Shown: positions 16,974 to 27,246, counted from the first letter of the stretch. The stretch: 64,000 bases of DNA from Burkholderiales bacterium UBA1834 (GCA_002339015.1 DDJC01000049.1:69930-133929); one strand, 5' to 3'. Notes: a model not told the origin generated them from the sequence alone. Numbers and translations: made by a program.

Positions 16974-17594
16974 TTACAGCAGGTTCAGGGCCTGGAACAC
17001 GCCCGACTTGTTGCGGCGCTGGGCGGCGTATTTTAACCGCTGCGAGTGGACGATGGCTTTCAGGTCGAACAAAGCCGACTCGAACAGGGCATTGACCACG
17101 ATGAAATCGAAGTGGCGGGCCTGGTTGACCTCGGTGCGGGCGTTGACCATGCGCAGGTCGATCACGTCCTGCGTGTCCTCGCCGCGGCGGTTCAGGCGCT
17201 GCAGCAGTTCTTCGTAGCTGGGGGGCAGGATGAAGATCAGGATGGCGTTGGGAAAGATCTTCTTGATCTGCAGGGCGCCCTGCCAGTCGATCTCCAGCAC
17301 CACGTCTTCGCCGCCCTTGATGCGCTCTTCGATGGCTTGCCGCGAGGTGCCGTAGAGGTTGCCGTGCACCTCGGCCCATTCGAAGAAATCACCATGCTCG
17401 ACCTTGGCGCGGAACTCGGGCTCGCTGATGAACCAGTACTCGCGGCCGTCCTTCTCCTGGCCGCGGGGGGGCCGGGTGGTGTGCGAGACAGAGACCTGCA
17501 GGCGCGAATCGAGCTCCAGCAGGGCCTTGACCAGCGTGGATTTGCCGGTGCCGCTGGGCGCGGCGACCACGAACAGATTGCCTGGGTAGTCCAT
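16974..17594 (-). CDS. gmk: Guanylate kinase
   Basis: A 206-residue P-loop kinase converting GMP to GDP. Visible are the Walker A loop APSGTGKSTL near residue 11, the GMP-binding SVSHTTRPPRGQEKDGREYWF, the FFEWAEVHGNLYGTS lid region and VVLEIDWQGALQIK. The ATG at 17594 is preferred, with AAAGGTG upstream; a GTG four codons earlier (17606) would leave that ribosome site unusable. It heads gmk-rpoZ-spoT. In relatives, yicC is normally the next gene upstream; here a ~15-kb iron/efflux block lies between. Confidence 0.96.
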   Translation of the reverse strand: MDYPGNLFVVAAPSGTGKSTLVKALLELDSRLQVSVSHTTRPPRGQEKDGREYWFISEPEFRAKVEHGDFFEWAEVHGNLYGTSRQAIEERIKGGEDVVLEIDWQGALQIKKIFPNAILIFILPPSYEELLQRLNRRGEDTQDVIDLRMVNARTEVNQARHFDFIVVNALFESALFDLKAIVHSQRLKYAAQRRNKSGVFQALNLL

Positions 17595-17719
17595 GGTGGT
17601 GGGCACCTTTGTCGGGGCTTGGGGGCGGCCGATCGCCGCCAGATGAATTGGTTCGCCTCGTTATCGGCGCCTGCGCGCGCGGGTTGAGGGTGTCCGCAAA
17701 GGGCGGCATTTTACATGGC

Positions 17720-19168
17720 CTACCCGCCGGAGGGCCCCTCAGGATCGGTGGCGGCGGCTTCGAGACCTTGCCAGCCGCCGCCCAGGGCCGCGATCAGGCG
17801 CACGCTGGCCACGAGGCGTTCGGCCGTCACGTCCAGGGCCGTGCGCTGGCTCGCCAGGGTCAGGTTCTGGGCCACCGCCACCTCCAGGAAGCCGACCAGG
17901 CCGGCCTGGTAGCGGGTGGTGACCACGCGCTCGTTCTCTTCGGCCAGGGCCACCAGGCGGGCCTGCTGCTCGGCCTTGGCGCCCAGTTGCTGCAGGGCGG
18001 CCAGGGCGTCATCCACCTCGCGCAGGCTGGTCAACACGGTCTGGCGGTAGGCGGCCACGGTTTCCTCGTAGCGCGCCTCGGCCAAGTCCACGCCGGCACG
18101 GCGACGACCGCCATCGAACAGGGTGGCAGCCAGCACGGGACCCAGAGACCAGGTGCGCCAGTGCGCCTCGAACAGCTCGCCCAGGCGCGGGCCGCTGCTG
18201 CCCGCACTGGCGCCCAAGGTGATGTCGGGCCACCAGGCGGCCTGGGCCACGCCGATCTGGGCATTGGCCTGGGCCACGCGGCGCTCGGCGGCCACCACGT
18301 CCGGGCGGCGCGTGAGCAGCTGCGAAGGCAGTTGCGGGGGCACGGACGGGATGGCCGGCAGCCTCAGCGTCACCACAGGCAGGGAGAGATCGGCAGGCGC
18401 CCGGCCAGCCAGCACCGCCAGCGCATGTTCGTGCTGGGCTCGCTGCAGGCGCACATCGTGCACGTTGGCGCGCAGGGTCTGCCATTGGGTCTCGGCCTGG
18501 ATCACGTCTGCACGAGCAGCCATGCCAGCCTCGTACTGATGGCGGGTGAGCTGCAGCGAGCGCTCATACGCCGACAGGGTGCGGTCCAGCAAGGCCAGTT
18601 GCTGGTCCAGCACGCGCAGGCGCCAGTACTGCTCGGCCAGGTTGAGCTGGGTGCTCAGGCGGGCCGCGACCAGATCGGCCGCCGTGGCCTGGGCATTGGC
18701 ATCGCCGGCCTCCTGCTCACGGGCCAGTCGTCCCCACAGGTCCAGCGCCCAACTGGCCTGCAGCGCCGCTGCGTAGTTGGTGTTGCCGCGGACGCCGGAC
18801 GATTCCGTGCGCAAGGCCGAGGCGGAGACGCCCAGCTGAGGCCAGCGGACAGCGCCGGCCTGGCGCCACACGGCACGGGCCTGGCGATCCCGCGCGGCGG
18901 CCTGGGCAACATCCAGGTTGGCCGCGTTGGCAGCCTGCATCAGGCGGTCAAGCTCGGCATCGCCGAAGGCTTGCCACCAGGGCCCGGTGGGTGGCGGCGT
19001 CAGGGCTGACAAGGGCTGCCAGCCCGCCTGGTGCTTGAAGCCGGCGGTGGCCGACGCGGACAAGGCGGCAGAGGGCGGTGGGTGTGCAGGGCCGGTGCTG
19101 CAACCGGCCAGCAGCGCCGCGAACAGGCCAAGTAGCGTGGCCAATCGGACAGAAAACATTGGAATCAT
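17720..19168 (-). CDS. Outer-membrane factor of an RND efflux system (NodT/OprM family lipoprotein)
   Basis: A 482-residue TolC-like channel lipoprotein. The signal peptide ends in the lipobox LLAGC, giving N-acyl-Cys. Two TolC-type repeats follow (PWWQAFGDAELDRLMQAA, then ANLDVAQAAARDRQARA; later RRPDVVAAERRVAQANAQIGVAQAAWWPDITL), as in the NodT family. It provides the outer-membrane exit for the MdtABC-type pump encoded directly upstream. The start ATG overlaps the mdtC stop (ATGA). It is the last gene of the operon; no clear terminator follows in the 125 nt before gmk. Confidence 0.92.
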   Translation of the reverse strand: MIPMFSVRLATLLGLFAALLAGCSTGPAHPPPSAALSASATAGFKHQAGWQPLSALTPPPTGPWWQAFGDAELDRLMQAANAANLDVAQAAARDRQARAVWRQAGAVRWPQLGVSASALRTESSGVRGNTNYAAALQASWALDLWGRLAREQEAGDANAQATAADLVAARLSTQLNLAEQYWRLRVLDQQLALLDRTLSAYERSLQLTRHQYEAGMAARADVIQAETQWQTLRANVHDVRLQRAQHEHALAVLAGRAPADLSLPVVTLRLPAIPSVPPQLPSQLLTRRPDVVAAERRVAQANAQIGVAQAAWWPDITLGASAGSSGPRLGELFEAHWRTWSLGPVLAATLFDGGRRRAGVDLAEARYEETVAAYRQTVLTSLREVDDALAALQQLGAKAEQQARLVALAEENERVVTTRYQAGLVGFLEVAVAQNLTLASQRTALDVTAERLVASVRLIAALGGGWQGLEAAATDPEGPSGG

Positions 19169-22100
19169 GACTTGGGGCTCGCTTGGGCCAGGTCGGAAGG
19201 GGCATCGGCGTTCACCATCGGCTGAGCGTGCCGCGCCAGCACGCGCTGCCGCCAACGCTCCAGCGTCAGGAACACCACCGGCGTGGTGTACAGCGTGAGC
19301 ATCTGGCTCACCGCCAGCCCGCCGACGATGGCAATGCCCAGCGGCCGGCGCAACTCCGCACCCTCGCCAAAGGCCAGGGCCAGCGGCACGGCACCCAGCA
19401 GGCCCGCCAGGTTGGTCATCAGGATGGGGCGCAGCCGCTGCACGGCCGCCAGATGGATGGCCTGGCGCGGCGCCAGGCCCAGCCGGCGCTCGTTGTACAG
19501 GGCCACATCCACCATCAGGATGGCGTTCTTCATCACGATGCCGATCAGCAGGAACAGACCCAGCAGCGCGATCAGGTTGAACTCGCCCCCGATGAAGCGC
19601 AGCGCCAGCAGCGCGCCCACGCCGGCAGAAGGCAGTGTGGACAGGATGCTCAAGGGGTGCAGGGTGCTTTCGTACAGCACGCCCAGCACCAGGTACACGG
19701 CCAGCACCGCCCCCAGCAGCAGCCAGGGCTGCTGCTGGATGCTGCCGGCAAAGCCGCGGATGGCGCCGTCCGGCCGCGCATGGATGCTGGACGGCACCAT
19801 CAGCCTGGCCATCATCGCGTCGATGGCCTGCTGGGCCTGGCGCACGGTGACGCCCGGCGCCAGCGCATAGCCCACGGCGGCGGCGGCGAACTGGCTGTCG
19901 TGGTAGACCCGGTCGGCCGACAGACCATAGCGCCAGGTCGCGAAGGCGCTCAGCGGCACGCGATCACCGGCGCTGGTCAGCACCTGCAGGTCCGCCAGCG
20001 CCTCGGGGCGCTCGGTGTAGCGAGGTGAGAACTCCATCACCACGCGGTACTGGTTCATCGGATCGAACAGCGTGGCCACCTGCCGCTGCGAGAAGGCGTT
20101 GTTGAGCACGGTGGCCACCATGGCCATGTCCACGCCCAGGCGGCGCGCGGCCTCGCGATCGATGTCCAGCACCACCTGTTGGGCCGCTTCGCCGCTGTCG
20201 CTGTCCACATCGACCAGTTCGAGCATTTCCTTCATGGCATCGGCGATCCTGCGCGACCAGGGGCGCAGCACGCTCAGGTCATCCGACAGCAGCACCAGCG
20301 TCTGCTCGCTCTGCCCGAAGGGCGAGTTCAAGCGCAGGTCCTGGTCCACGCTGATCAGCAGGATGCCCCCAGGCACCTTCGGGGCCTTGGCACGCAGACG
20401 CTGCACCACCTCCTCGGCTGACGCGCCGCGCTCGGCCAGGGGCTTGAGGCGGATGCGCAGCCAGGCGTTGCTGAGCCCGCCTCGGCCGCCTGCGGTACCG
20501 GTCACATCCTGCACGGCCGGATCGGCCAGCACAGCCTGGCGGAAAGCCTCGATCTTGGGCTGCATCACCTGGAAGGAAAAGCCGTCATCCCCACGCACCA
20601 GGCCACCGATCTGGCCTGTGTCCTGCGTGGGCAGCAGACCCTTGGGGATCTCGATGTAGAGGTACACGTTCAAGCCCACAACCACAGCCAGCAAGCCCAG
20701 CACGGCGATGCCGTGGCCCAGGGCCCAGTCCAGGCTGCGGCCGTAGGTTGTCCGCACACGCTCGAACAGCGCAGGTCCCACGCGCGACATCACGCGCAGA
20801 AATTGCTGCCACCTGCCCTGCAACCCCGGGGCGGGCATGGCAGGCACGGCACGTTCAGGCAGCTCGGTGCGCCGCGCCCGCAACCAGTGTGCGCACAGCG
20901 CGGGCGTGAGTGTGAGCGAAGCCATCAGCGACGCGACCATCACCCCCACCAGCGTGATCGAGAACTCGCGGAACAGGCGCTCCACCAGTCCGCCCATGAA
21001 CAGGATGGACAAGAAGATCACCGCCAGCGAGCCGTTCATCGCGATCAGCGTAAAGCCCACCTCGCGCGCGCCGCGCAAGGCCGCTCGGATGGGAGACAGG
21101 CCCGCCTCGATGTGCCGCTCGATGTTCTCCAGCACCACGATGGCATCGTCCACCACCAGGCCCGTGGCCACGATCAGGGCCATCAGGCTCAGGTTGTTGA
21201 GCGAGAAGCCGCACAGGTACATGACCACGAAGGCGCCGGCCAGCGAGAACGGGATGGCCAGGCTGGGCACCAGCGCCGCGCGCGCGCTGCCCAGGAAGGC
21301 CCACACCACGAGCACCACCAGCAAGGCCGACAGCACCAGCGTGAACTGCGCGTCGCGCAGGGTGGCACGGATGCCGGGCGAGCGGTCCATCACCAGGGTC
21401 AGGGTGCTGTCTGCGGGCATCAGGGCCTGCAGCGCCGGCATCTGGGCCTTGATGTCATCGATGGTCTCGACGATGTTGGCGCCCGCGCGCCGGCTCACCA
21501 GCAGCACCACGGCCGGCTTGTCGTTGTGGAAGCCGCTGCTGTAGCGGTCTTCCGTGGCATCGAAGACCTTGGCCACATCGGCCAGGCGCACCAGCGCCCC
21601 GCCCTGCTCGCGCACGACCAGGCCACTGAAATCGGCCGCGGTGCGCAGCGGATCGGCCAGATGGATCTGCCAGCGGCGCTCGCCCTGTTCCACATGCCCC
21701 CAGGCCTGCTGGGCATTGGCATTGGCCAGGGCCTGGCGCACGTCGTCGGGGGAGATGCCATGGTGCATCAGCGCGCCCGGGTCGAGCTGCACGCGCACCG
21801 CCGGCAGCGAGGCACCGCTCACGCTCACCTCACCCACGCCGGTGATCTGAGAGAGCCTCTGCGCCAGCACAGTGGAAGCAATGTCGTACAGGCGGCTGGG
21901 CGGCAGGTGGGGCGAGGCCACGGCCAGCGCCAGGATGGGCGCCTGCGAGGGGTTGACCTTGCGGTACGACGGGTTGCCCGGCATGCCCGATGGCAGCTGG
22001 CCCCGCGCCGCGTTGATGGCGGCCTGCACCTCGCGCGCGGCCTCGTCCACATGGCGGCTCAGGTCGAACTCCAGCCGCACCTCGGTGGCGCCCTGGTTGC

Positions 22101-22350
22101 TCGACGAGGTGATGGCGTTGACACCGGCGATGCTGCCCAGGGCTCGCTCGAGCGGTGTGGCCACGGTGGCGGCCATGCTGTCGGGGCTGGCGCCCGGCAG
22201 GCTGGCGCTCACGGTGATGACCGGGAAATCGACCTGCGGCAGGGGCGCCACCGGCAGCAGACGCCACGACAGCAGGCCGGCCAGCAGCATGGCCAGCGCG
22301 ATCAGGGCGCAGGCCACCGGGCGGCGGATGAACAGACGCGCCAGGTTCAT
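19165..22350 (-). CDS. mdtC: RND efflux transporter, MdtC-like subunit
   Basis: A 1,061-residue HAE1-family inner-membrane pump protein. The N-terminus MNLARLFIRRPVACALI leads into TM1, followed by PQVDFPVITVSASLPGASP of the porter domain. The proton-relay aspartates are in TM4 (ATGLVVDDAIVVLENIERH). Two halves each have six membrane spans, with large periplasmic loops. In MdtBC systems the two proteins form a mixed trimer; having two different HAE1 genes in tandem fits this. It lies 3 nt after mdtB. A Fur-like site upstream of the operon suggests iron or siderophore-linked expression. Confidence 0.92.
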   Translation of the reverse strand: MNLARLFIRRPVACALIALAMLLAGLLSWRLLPVAPLPQVDFPVITVSASLPGASPDSMAATVATPLERALGSIAGVNAITSSSNQGATEVRLEFDLSRHVDEAAREVQAAINAARGQLPSGMPGNPSYRKVNPSQAPILALAVASPHLPPSRLYDIASTVLAQRLSQITGVGEVSVSGASLPAVRVQLDPGALMHHGISPDDVRQALANANAQQAWGHVEQGERRWQIHLADPLRTAADFSGLVVREQGGALVRLADVAKVFDATEDRYSSGFHNDKPAVVLLVSRRAGANIVETIDDIKAQMPALQALMPADSTLTLVMDRSPGIRATLRDAQFTLVLSALLVVLVVWAFLGSARAALVPSLAIPFSLAGAFVVMYLCGFSLNNLSLMALIVATGLVVDDAIVVLENIERHIEAGLSPIRAALRGAREVGFTLIAMNGSLAVIFLSILFMGGLVERLFREFSITLVGVMVASLMASLTLTPALCAHWLRARRTELPERAVPAMPAPGLQGRWQQFLRVMSRVGPALFERVRTTYGRSLDWALGHGIAVLGLLAVVVGLNVYLYIEIPKGLLPTQDTGQIGGLVRGDDGFSFQVMQPKIEAFRQAVLADPAVQDVTGTAGGRGGLSNAWLRIRLKPLAERGASAEEVVQRLRAKAPKVPGGILLISVDQDLRLNSPFGQSEQTLVLLSDDLSVLRPWSRRIADAMKEMLELVDVDSDSGEAAQQVVLDIDREAARRLGVDMAMVATVLNNAFSQRQVATLFDPMNQYRVVMEFSPRYTERPEALADLQVLTSAGDRVPLSAFATWRYGLSADRVYHDSQFAAAAVGYALAPGVTVRQAQQAIDAMMARLMVPSSIHARPDGAIRGFAGSIQQQPWLLLGAVLAVYLVLGVLYESTLHPLSILSTLPSAGVGALLALRFIGGEFNLIALLGLFLLIGIVMKNAILMVDVALYNERRLGLAPRQAIHLAAVQRLRPILMTNLAGLLGAVPLALAFGEGAELRRPLGIAIVGGLAVSQMLTLYTTPVVFLTLERWRQRVLARHAQPMVNADAPSDLAQASPKS

Positions 22351-22353
22351 CGC

Positions 22354-25300
22354 TCAGCGTACCGGCGCGTTCACCGGATCAGCGGGGCCACCCGCCGACC
22401 ATCGCTTCGACAGGCGGTCAAAGAACAGGTAGACCACCGGCGTGGTGAACAGGGTCAGCACCTGGCTGACCAGCAGCCCGCCCACCATCACCAGGCCCAG
22501 GGGCTGGCGTAGTTCGGCGCCCGAGCCCTGGGCCAGCATCAGCGGGACGGCCCCCACCAGCGCGGCCAGCGTCGTCATCAGGATCGGGCGGAAGCGCATC
22601 AGCGCGGCCTGGCGGATGGCTTCGGACGGGCTCAGGCCCTGGTGGCGCTGCGCATCCAGCGCGAAGTCCACCATCATGATGCCGTTCTTCTTGACCAGGC
22701 CGATCAGCAGCACGATGCCGATCACCGCGATCAGGTCCAGCGGCTGACCCGTGATGACCAGCGCCAGCAGCGCACCCACCGCTGCCGAGGGCAAGGTGGA
22801 CAGGATGGTGATGGGGTGGATGGTGCTTTCATACAGGATGCCCAGCACGATGTACATGGTCAGCACCGCCGCCAGGATCAGCCACAGCGTGTTCGACAGC
22901 GAGCCCCGGAAGGCCTGGGCCGCGCCTTGGTAACGGTGGTCGATGCTGGCGGGCATCTGCAGCCGGGCCAGTTCCTCGTCGATGGCCTTCACGGCATCGC
23001 CCAGGGCCACGCCCCGTGCCAGGTTGAAGGACACGGTGCTCGACGGGAACTGTCCCTGGTGGCTGACCAGCAGCGGCGCATGGCGTTGCGTGACACGCAC
23101 CACCGCGCCCAGCGGCACAGGTTGGCCGGCCGGCGTGGAGACGAAGCTGTCGAGCACGGCACCCAGGCCCTGCGCCTGCCTCGGATCCACCTCCAGCACC
23201 ACGCGGTACTGGCTGGACTGCGTGAACAGCGTGGCCACCTGGCGCTGGCCGAAGGCGTTGCGCAAGGCCGTGGCGATGTCGGCCACGCTCACGCCCAGGC
23301 GGGCGGCGGCATCGCGGTCGATCTCCACGTGGGCCTGCAGGCCCTGGCTCTGCAGATCACCAGCCACATCCGACAACTCCGCGCGGGTGCGCAGACGCTC
23401 GACCAGGCGCGGCACCCATTGGTCCAGCAGCGCACCGTCAGGCGCCGTCAAGGTGAACTGGTACTGCGTGCGGCTGACGCGGTCTTCCATGCTCAGTTCC
23501 TGCACGGGCTGGAACCAGGCCGTGATGCCCTGCACCTGGCCGATGCGCTGGCTTAGGCGCTCGATCACCTCTTGCGCCGACGCATCGCGCTCGCCATGCG
23601 GCTTGAGGTTGATCAGCATGCGGCCGCTGTTGAGGCTGGCATTGCCGCCATCCACGCCGATGAAGGACGACAGGCTGGCCACATCCGGATCCTTCAGGAC
23701 CTGGGCGGCCAGGGCCTGCTGGCGCTGGGCCATGGCGCCGAAGGACACGCTCTGCGGCGCCTCGGTCACGGCCTGCACGACACCGCTGTCCTGCAGCGGG
23801 AAGAAGCCCTTGGGCACCCAGGCGTACAGCAGCGCGGTCAGCACCACGGTGGCCAGCATGACACCCATGGCCAGCGGCTGGCGGGCCAGCGCCCAGTCCA
23901 GGCCGCGTGCGTAGCGCATCACGATGCGGTCCATCCAGTCAGGCTGCCCGGCGGCGTCATGCGTCATGGGCGGCAGCATGCGCGCGCACATCATCGGCGT
24001 GAGCGTGAGCGAGACCACCAGCGACAGGCCGATGGCCACGGCCAGCGTCACGGCGAACTCGTGGAACAGGCGCCCCACCACATCGCCCATGAACAGCAGC
24101 GGGATCAGCACGGCCACCAGCGACACCGTCAGCGAGACCAGCGTGAAGCCGATCTCGGCCGCGCCCTTGAGCGCAGCCTCCAGGCGCGAGGCGCCGGCCT
24201 CGCGGTGGCGCGCGACGTTCTCCAGCATCACGATGGCGTCATCGACCACGAAGCCGGTGGCGATGGTCAGTGCCATCAGGCTGAGGTTGTTGACCGAGAA
24301 GCCCGCCAGGTACATGACCCCGAAGCTGCCCACCAGCGACAGCGGCACGGCCACGCCCGGGATCACGGTGGCCGGCAGGTTGCGCAGGAACAGGAAGGTC
24401 ACCATCACCACCAGCGCACAGGCGAAGACCAGCTCCTTCTGCACATCGCGCACCGAGGCGCGGATGCTGCCGGTGCGGTCGGTCAGCACCGCCACCTCGA
24501 CGGCCGCAGGCATGGTGGCCATGAGCTGCGGCAGCATGGCGCGCACACGGTCGGCCACGGCGATCACGTTGGCGCCAGGCTGGCGCTGCACGTTCACCAG
24601 CACAGCCGGCGCATCGTTCGCCCAGGCGCCCATGAAGCGGTCTTCGGGGCCATCGACCACGGTGGCGACATCGCCCAGGCGCAGGGGCGCACCATCGTGC
24701 CAGGCCACGATCAGGCGGCGGTAGTCGTCGCTGGAGCGGATCTGATCGTTGGCATCGAGCATGGTCGAGCGGAACGGCCCGTCGAAGCTGCCCTTGGGCT
24801 GGTTGCTGTTGGCGGCCGCGATGGCCTTGCGCACGTCTTCCAGGCTGAGCCGGTGCGCGGCCAGCGCGGCGGGCTGGACCTGCACGCGCAAGGCCGGACG
24901 CTGGCCGCCAGCCAGGCTGACCAGGCCCACGCCGGACACCTGCGAGAGCTTTTGCGCGATGCGCGCATCGACCAGGTCGTGCACCTGCGGCAAGGGCAGC
25001 GTGCTCGATGTGACCGCCAGCGTCAGGATGGGGGCATCGGCCGGGTTGACCTTGCGGTAGATGGGCGGGGTGGGCAGGTCGCCGGGCAACAGGCTGGCGG
25101 CCGTGTTCAGGGCAGACTGCACCTCCTGCTCGGCCACGCCCAGGTCCACCTCCAGCGCGAACTGCAGCGTGATCACCGAGGCGCCCGCCGCGCTGGTCGA
25201 CGACATCTGCGCCAAGCCCGGGATCTGGCCCAGGCGACGCTCCAGCGGCGCGGTGATGGTGCGGGCCGTCACATCGGGGCTCGCGCCCGGCTGGAAGGTG

Positions 25301-25443
25301 AAGACCTGAATGATGGGCACATCGACCTGGGGCAGTGCCGACACGGGCAACTGCCGCCAGGCCAGCAGGCCGGAGATCAGCAGCGCCAGCATCAGCAGCG
25401 CGGTGGCCACCGGCCGCACGATGAACGGGCGGGAGATGTTCAT
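22354..25443 (-). CDS. mdtB: RND efflux transporter, MdtB-like subunit
   Basis: A 1,029-residue HAE1 pump protein paired with MdtC. Features: MNISRPFIVRPVATALL opening, LPQVDVPIIQVFTFQPGASPDV, the TM4 aspartates in ATGFVVDDAIVMLENVARH, and the C-terminal TM segment LIAVIGIVLLIGLVKKNGIMMVDFAL. Full length. It starts 13 nt after the mdtA stop, so it belongs to the same transcript. Known MdtABC pumps export bile salts, novobiocin and, in some bacteria, siderophores such as enterobactin; the substrate here is not determined by sequence. Confidence 0.92.
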   Translation of the reverse strand: MNISRPFIVRPVATALLMLALLISGLLAWRQLPVSALPQVDVPIIQVFTFQPGASPDVTARTITAPLERRLGQIPGLAQMSSTSAAGASVITLQFALEVDLGVAEQEVQSALNTAASLLPGDLPTPPIYRKVNPADAPILTLAVTSSTLPLPQVHDLVDARIAQKLSQVSGVGLVSLAGGQRPALRVQVQPAALAAHRLSLEDVRKAIAAANSNQPKGSFDGPFRSTMLDANDQIRSSDDYRRLIVAWHDGAPLRLGDVATVVDGPEDRFMGAWANDAPAVLVNVQRQPGANVIAVADRVRAMLPQLMATMPAAVEVAVLTDRTGSIRASVRDVQKELVFACALVVMVTFLFLRNLPATVIPGVAVPLSLVGSFGVMYLAGFSVNNLSLMALTIATGFVVDDAIVMLENVARHREAGASRLEAALKGAAEIGFTLVSLTVSLVAVLIPLLFMGDVVGRLFHEFAVTLAVAIGLSLVVSLTLTPMMCARMLPPMTHDAAGQPDWMDRIVMRYARGLDWALARQPLAMGVMLATVVLTALLYAWVPKGFFPLQDSGVVQAVTEAPQSVSFGAMAQRQQALAAQVLKDPDVASLSSFIGVDGGNASLNSGRMLINLKPHGERDASAQEVIERLSQRIGQVQGITAWFQPVQELSMEDRVSRTQYQFTLTAPDGALLDQWVPRLVERLRTRAELSDVAGDLQSQGLQAHVEIDRDAAARLGVSVADIATALRNAFGQRQVATLFTQSSQYRVVLEVDPRQAQGLGAVLDSFVSTPAGQPVPLGAVVRVTQRHAPLLVSHQGQFPSSTVSFNLARGVALGDAVKAIDEELARLQMPASIDHRYQGAAQAFRGSLSNTLWLILAAVLTMYIVLGILYESTIHPITILSTLPSAAVGALLALVITGQPLDLIAVIGIVLLIGLVKKNGIMMVDFALDAQRHQGLSPSEAIRQAALMRFRPILMTTLAALVGAVPLMLAQGSGAELRQPLGLVMVGGLLVSQVLTLFTTPVVYLFFDRLSKRWSAGGPADPVNAPVR

Positions 25444-25456
25444 CCGGTCACACGCC

Positions 25457-26605
25457 TCAGCGGCCTTGCAGGATCACGGGCTTGCCGTCCCTCAGACGGT
25501 CCAGCCCTTCGAGCACCACCTTGTCGCCGGCGGCCAGGCCCTGGCTCACGGCCACAAGATCACCCGAAACAGGGCCCAGCGTGACGGGGCGCACCTGCGC
25601 TTTGCCGTCCTGGATCACATAGACGTAATCGCCCTTGGAACCATGCTGCACCGCGTCGGCCACGATGGTCACGGCCTTGGCGAGCTGACGCACCTGCAGG
25701 CGCACGTTGACGAACTGGTTGGGGAAAAGCCCGTCGTCGGCATTGTCGAAACGGGCCTTGAGCTTGAGCGTGCCCGTGGGCGTGTCGATCTGGTTGTCCA
25801 GCGTGTCGAGCCGGCCGGTGGCCAGCTTGCGCGCCTCGCCACGGTCCCATACCTCGACCACCAGCGGCTTGCCCGCCGCGTGCGCCTCGCGCACATCGGC
25901 CACCTGCGCGTCCGGCAGATTGAAGCTCACGTTGATGGGACGCGTCTGCGTGATCGTGGTCAGCGCCTGGCCGTTGCCCGTATCGGCCGCCACCAGGTTG
26001 CCTGCGTCGAGTTGGCGCAGGCCGATGCGGCCGGCGATGGGCGCCACGATGCGCGTGTAGGAGAGCTGCAGCTGGGCCTCGTCCACCTGGGCCTGGTCAA
26101 ACTGGCGCGTACCGCGCAGCTGGTTGACCAGGGCGCGCTGGCGGTCCACCTGCTGGCGCGCGATGGAATCCTTCTGGAACAGGCCTTCATAGGTGGACAG
26201 CTCCGCCTCGGCGTTCTTGAGCTGGGCCAGGTTCTGCGCCTGCTGGCCCTGCGCCTGCGCGAGCTTGACGCGCAGCGGCTCGGGGTCGATCTCGGCGAGC
26301 AACTGGCCGGCCTGCACCTGCTGGCCTTCCTTGAAATGCACACGCGCCAGCTGGCCGGCCACGCGTGGGCGCACTGTCACCGTGTTGTAAGGCGTGACGG
26401 TGCCCACAGCCTTGACCCACAAGTCCATGTCAGCCTGCTCGGCCGCCGCCACCCGCACCGGCACCGGGCCGGCCCAGACATTGATGTCCTGGGCAGGGGC
26501 GGCTTGCCCCCGCCACACGAAGAAATACAGCGCGCCAGCTCCCACGACAGCCAGCGTGATCAACGCCAGGCGTGCGGTCGGCCTCTTGCGGGCCGGCAGG
26601 GTCAT
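25457..26605 (-). CDS. mdtA: RND efflux periplasmic adaptor, MdtA-like
   Basis: A 382-residue membrane-fusion protein linking the RND pump to the outer-membrane factor. An N-terminal anchor helix (LALITLAVVGAGALYFFVW) is followed by the lipoyl half-motif GTVTPYNTVTVRPRVAGQLARVHFKEGQQVQAGQLL, an alpha-hairpin (LAQAQGQQAQNLAQLKNAEAEL), the second lipoyl half (IVAPIAGRIGLRQLDAGNLV) and beta-barrel domains. The start ATG shares one base with the stop of the DUF4198 gene (TGATG), so the two are coupled. Frames extending upstream are antisense-like and lack features. Confidence 0.93.
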   Translation of the reverse strand: MTLPARKRPTARLALITLAVVGAGALYFFVWRGQAAPAQDINVWAGPVPVRVAAAEQADMDLWVKAVGTVTPYNTVTVRPRVAGQLARVHFKEGQQVQAGQLLAEIDPEPLRVKLAQAQGQQAQNLAQLKNAEAELSTYEGLFQKDSIARQQVDRQRALVNQLRGTRQFDQAQVDEAQLQLSYTRIVAPIAGRIGLRQLDAGNLVAADTGNGQALTTITQTRPINVSFNLPDAQVADVREAHAAGKPLVVEVWDRGEARKLATGRLDTLDNQIDTPTGTLKLKARFDNADDGLFPNQFVNVRLQVRQLAKAVTIVADAVQHGSKGDYVYVIQDGKAQVRPVTLGPVSGDLVAVSQGLAAGDKVVLEGLDRLRDGKPVILQGR

Positions 26606-27246
26606 CAGGGCGCCACCTGGAAGGTCAGCGTGGCCACGTGGCGGGTCTGGGTGTAGGGCTTGCCTTCCCACTGGCCACCAGCTTCCTTGTCCAGGTGGCC
26701 GACCTCGACCACGTACTGCCCGGGCCAGGGCGTGGCGATGGTGACGCGGCCTTCCTTGTCCGTGTGGAAGGCCTTGCTCCACTTGGGCGGGCCGAACACC
26801 ACCACCTCCTTGGAGGGCAGCGGTTTGCCGTTGAGCAGCAAGGTGAAGCTGTTGCTGTTGGCGGCCGTGGGCACCAGTTCCAGCGCGTGGCGGGCGGCAG
26901 TCTCGGTGCGGCCACTCTTGGGCTGGTACAGGCTCAGCACGCCCTTGTCGTTGAGGTAGCCGGTGACCAGGCGGGCATCACCGGTGGCTGGGCCCTTGAG
27001 GGTCAGGTGATCGTTGGCACGGGTCACGCTGACGGATGTCTCGCTGGCGGCCACGCCACGCGGCGCGGTCAGCAGCTTGAGGTAGCCCGATTCGGTCTCG
27101 CGCACGTCATCGGCCCATTCGCCGAAGTAGGCCTTGGACTCGCCCGGCGCAGCGCCCGGCTCCAGCCAGACGAAGTGGGCATGGGCGGAGGCGGAGATCA
27201 GGGCAGCAGCCAGCAGCAGCGGCTTGAAGGCGGTGAAACGCTTCAT
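26605..27246 (-). CDS. Periplasmic DUF4198 protein at the head of the efflux operon
   Basis: A 213-residue exported protein with signal peptide MKRFTAFKPLLLAAALISASAHA. The mature part starts HFVWLEPG, the His-rich N-terminus typical of DUF4198, and contains a C-terminal Ig-like carboxypeptidase-regulatory-type domain (GRVTIATPWPGQYVVEVGHLDKE). Relatives are found next to nickel, cobalt or iron transporters and TonB receptors, and may bind metal at the mature N-terminal His; this is an inference. It is the first gene of the DUF4198-mdtABC-OMF operon, behind a Fur-like site. Confidence 0.88.
   Translation of the reverse strand: MKRFTAFKPLLLAAALISASAHAHFVWLEPGAAPGESKAYFGEWADDVRETESGYLKLLTAPRGVAASETSVSVTRANDHLTLKGPATGDARLVTGYLNDKGVLSLYQPKSGRTETAARHALELVPTAANSNSFTLLLNGKPLPSKEVVVFGPPKWSKAFHTDKEGRVTIATPWPGQYVVEVGHLDKEAGGQWEGKPYTQTRHVATLTFQVAP

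Noticed and set aside
14418..17036. An 872-codon plus-strand frame opposite spoT-rpoZ-gmk
   Set aside because: An antisense shadow caused by high GC; the minus strand carries three well-known conserved proteins.
20713..22512. A 599-codon frame opposite mdtC, and similar long frames opposite mdtB and fadD
   Set aside because: Rich in His, Gln, Arg and Gly with no domain pattern, exactly antisense to conserved genes.
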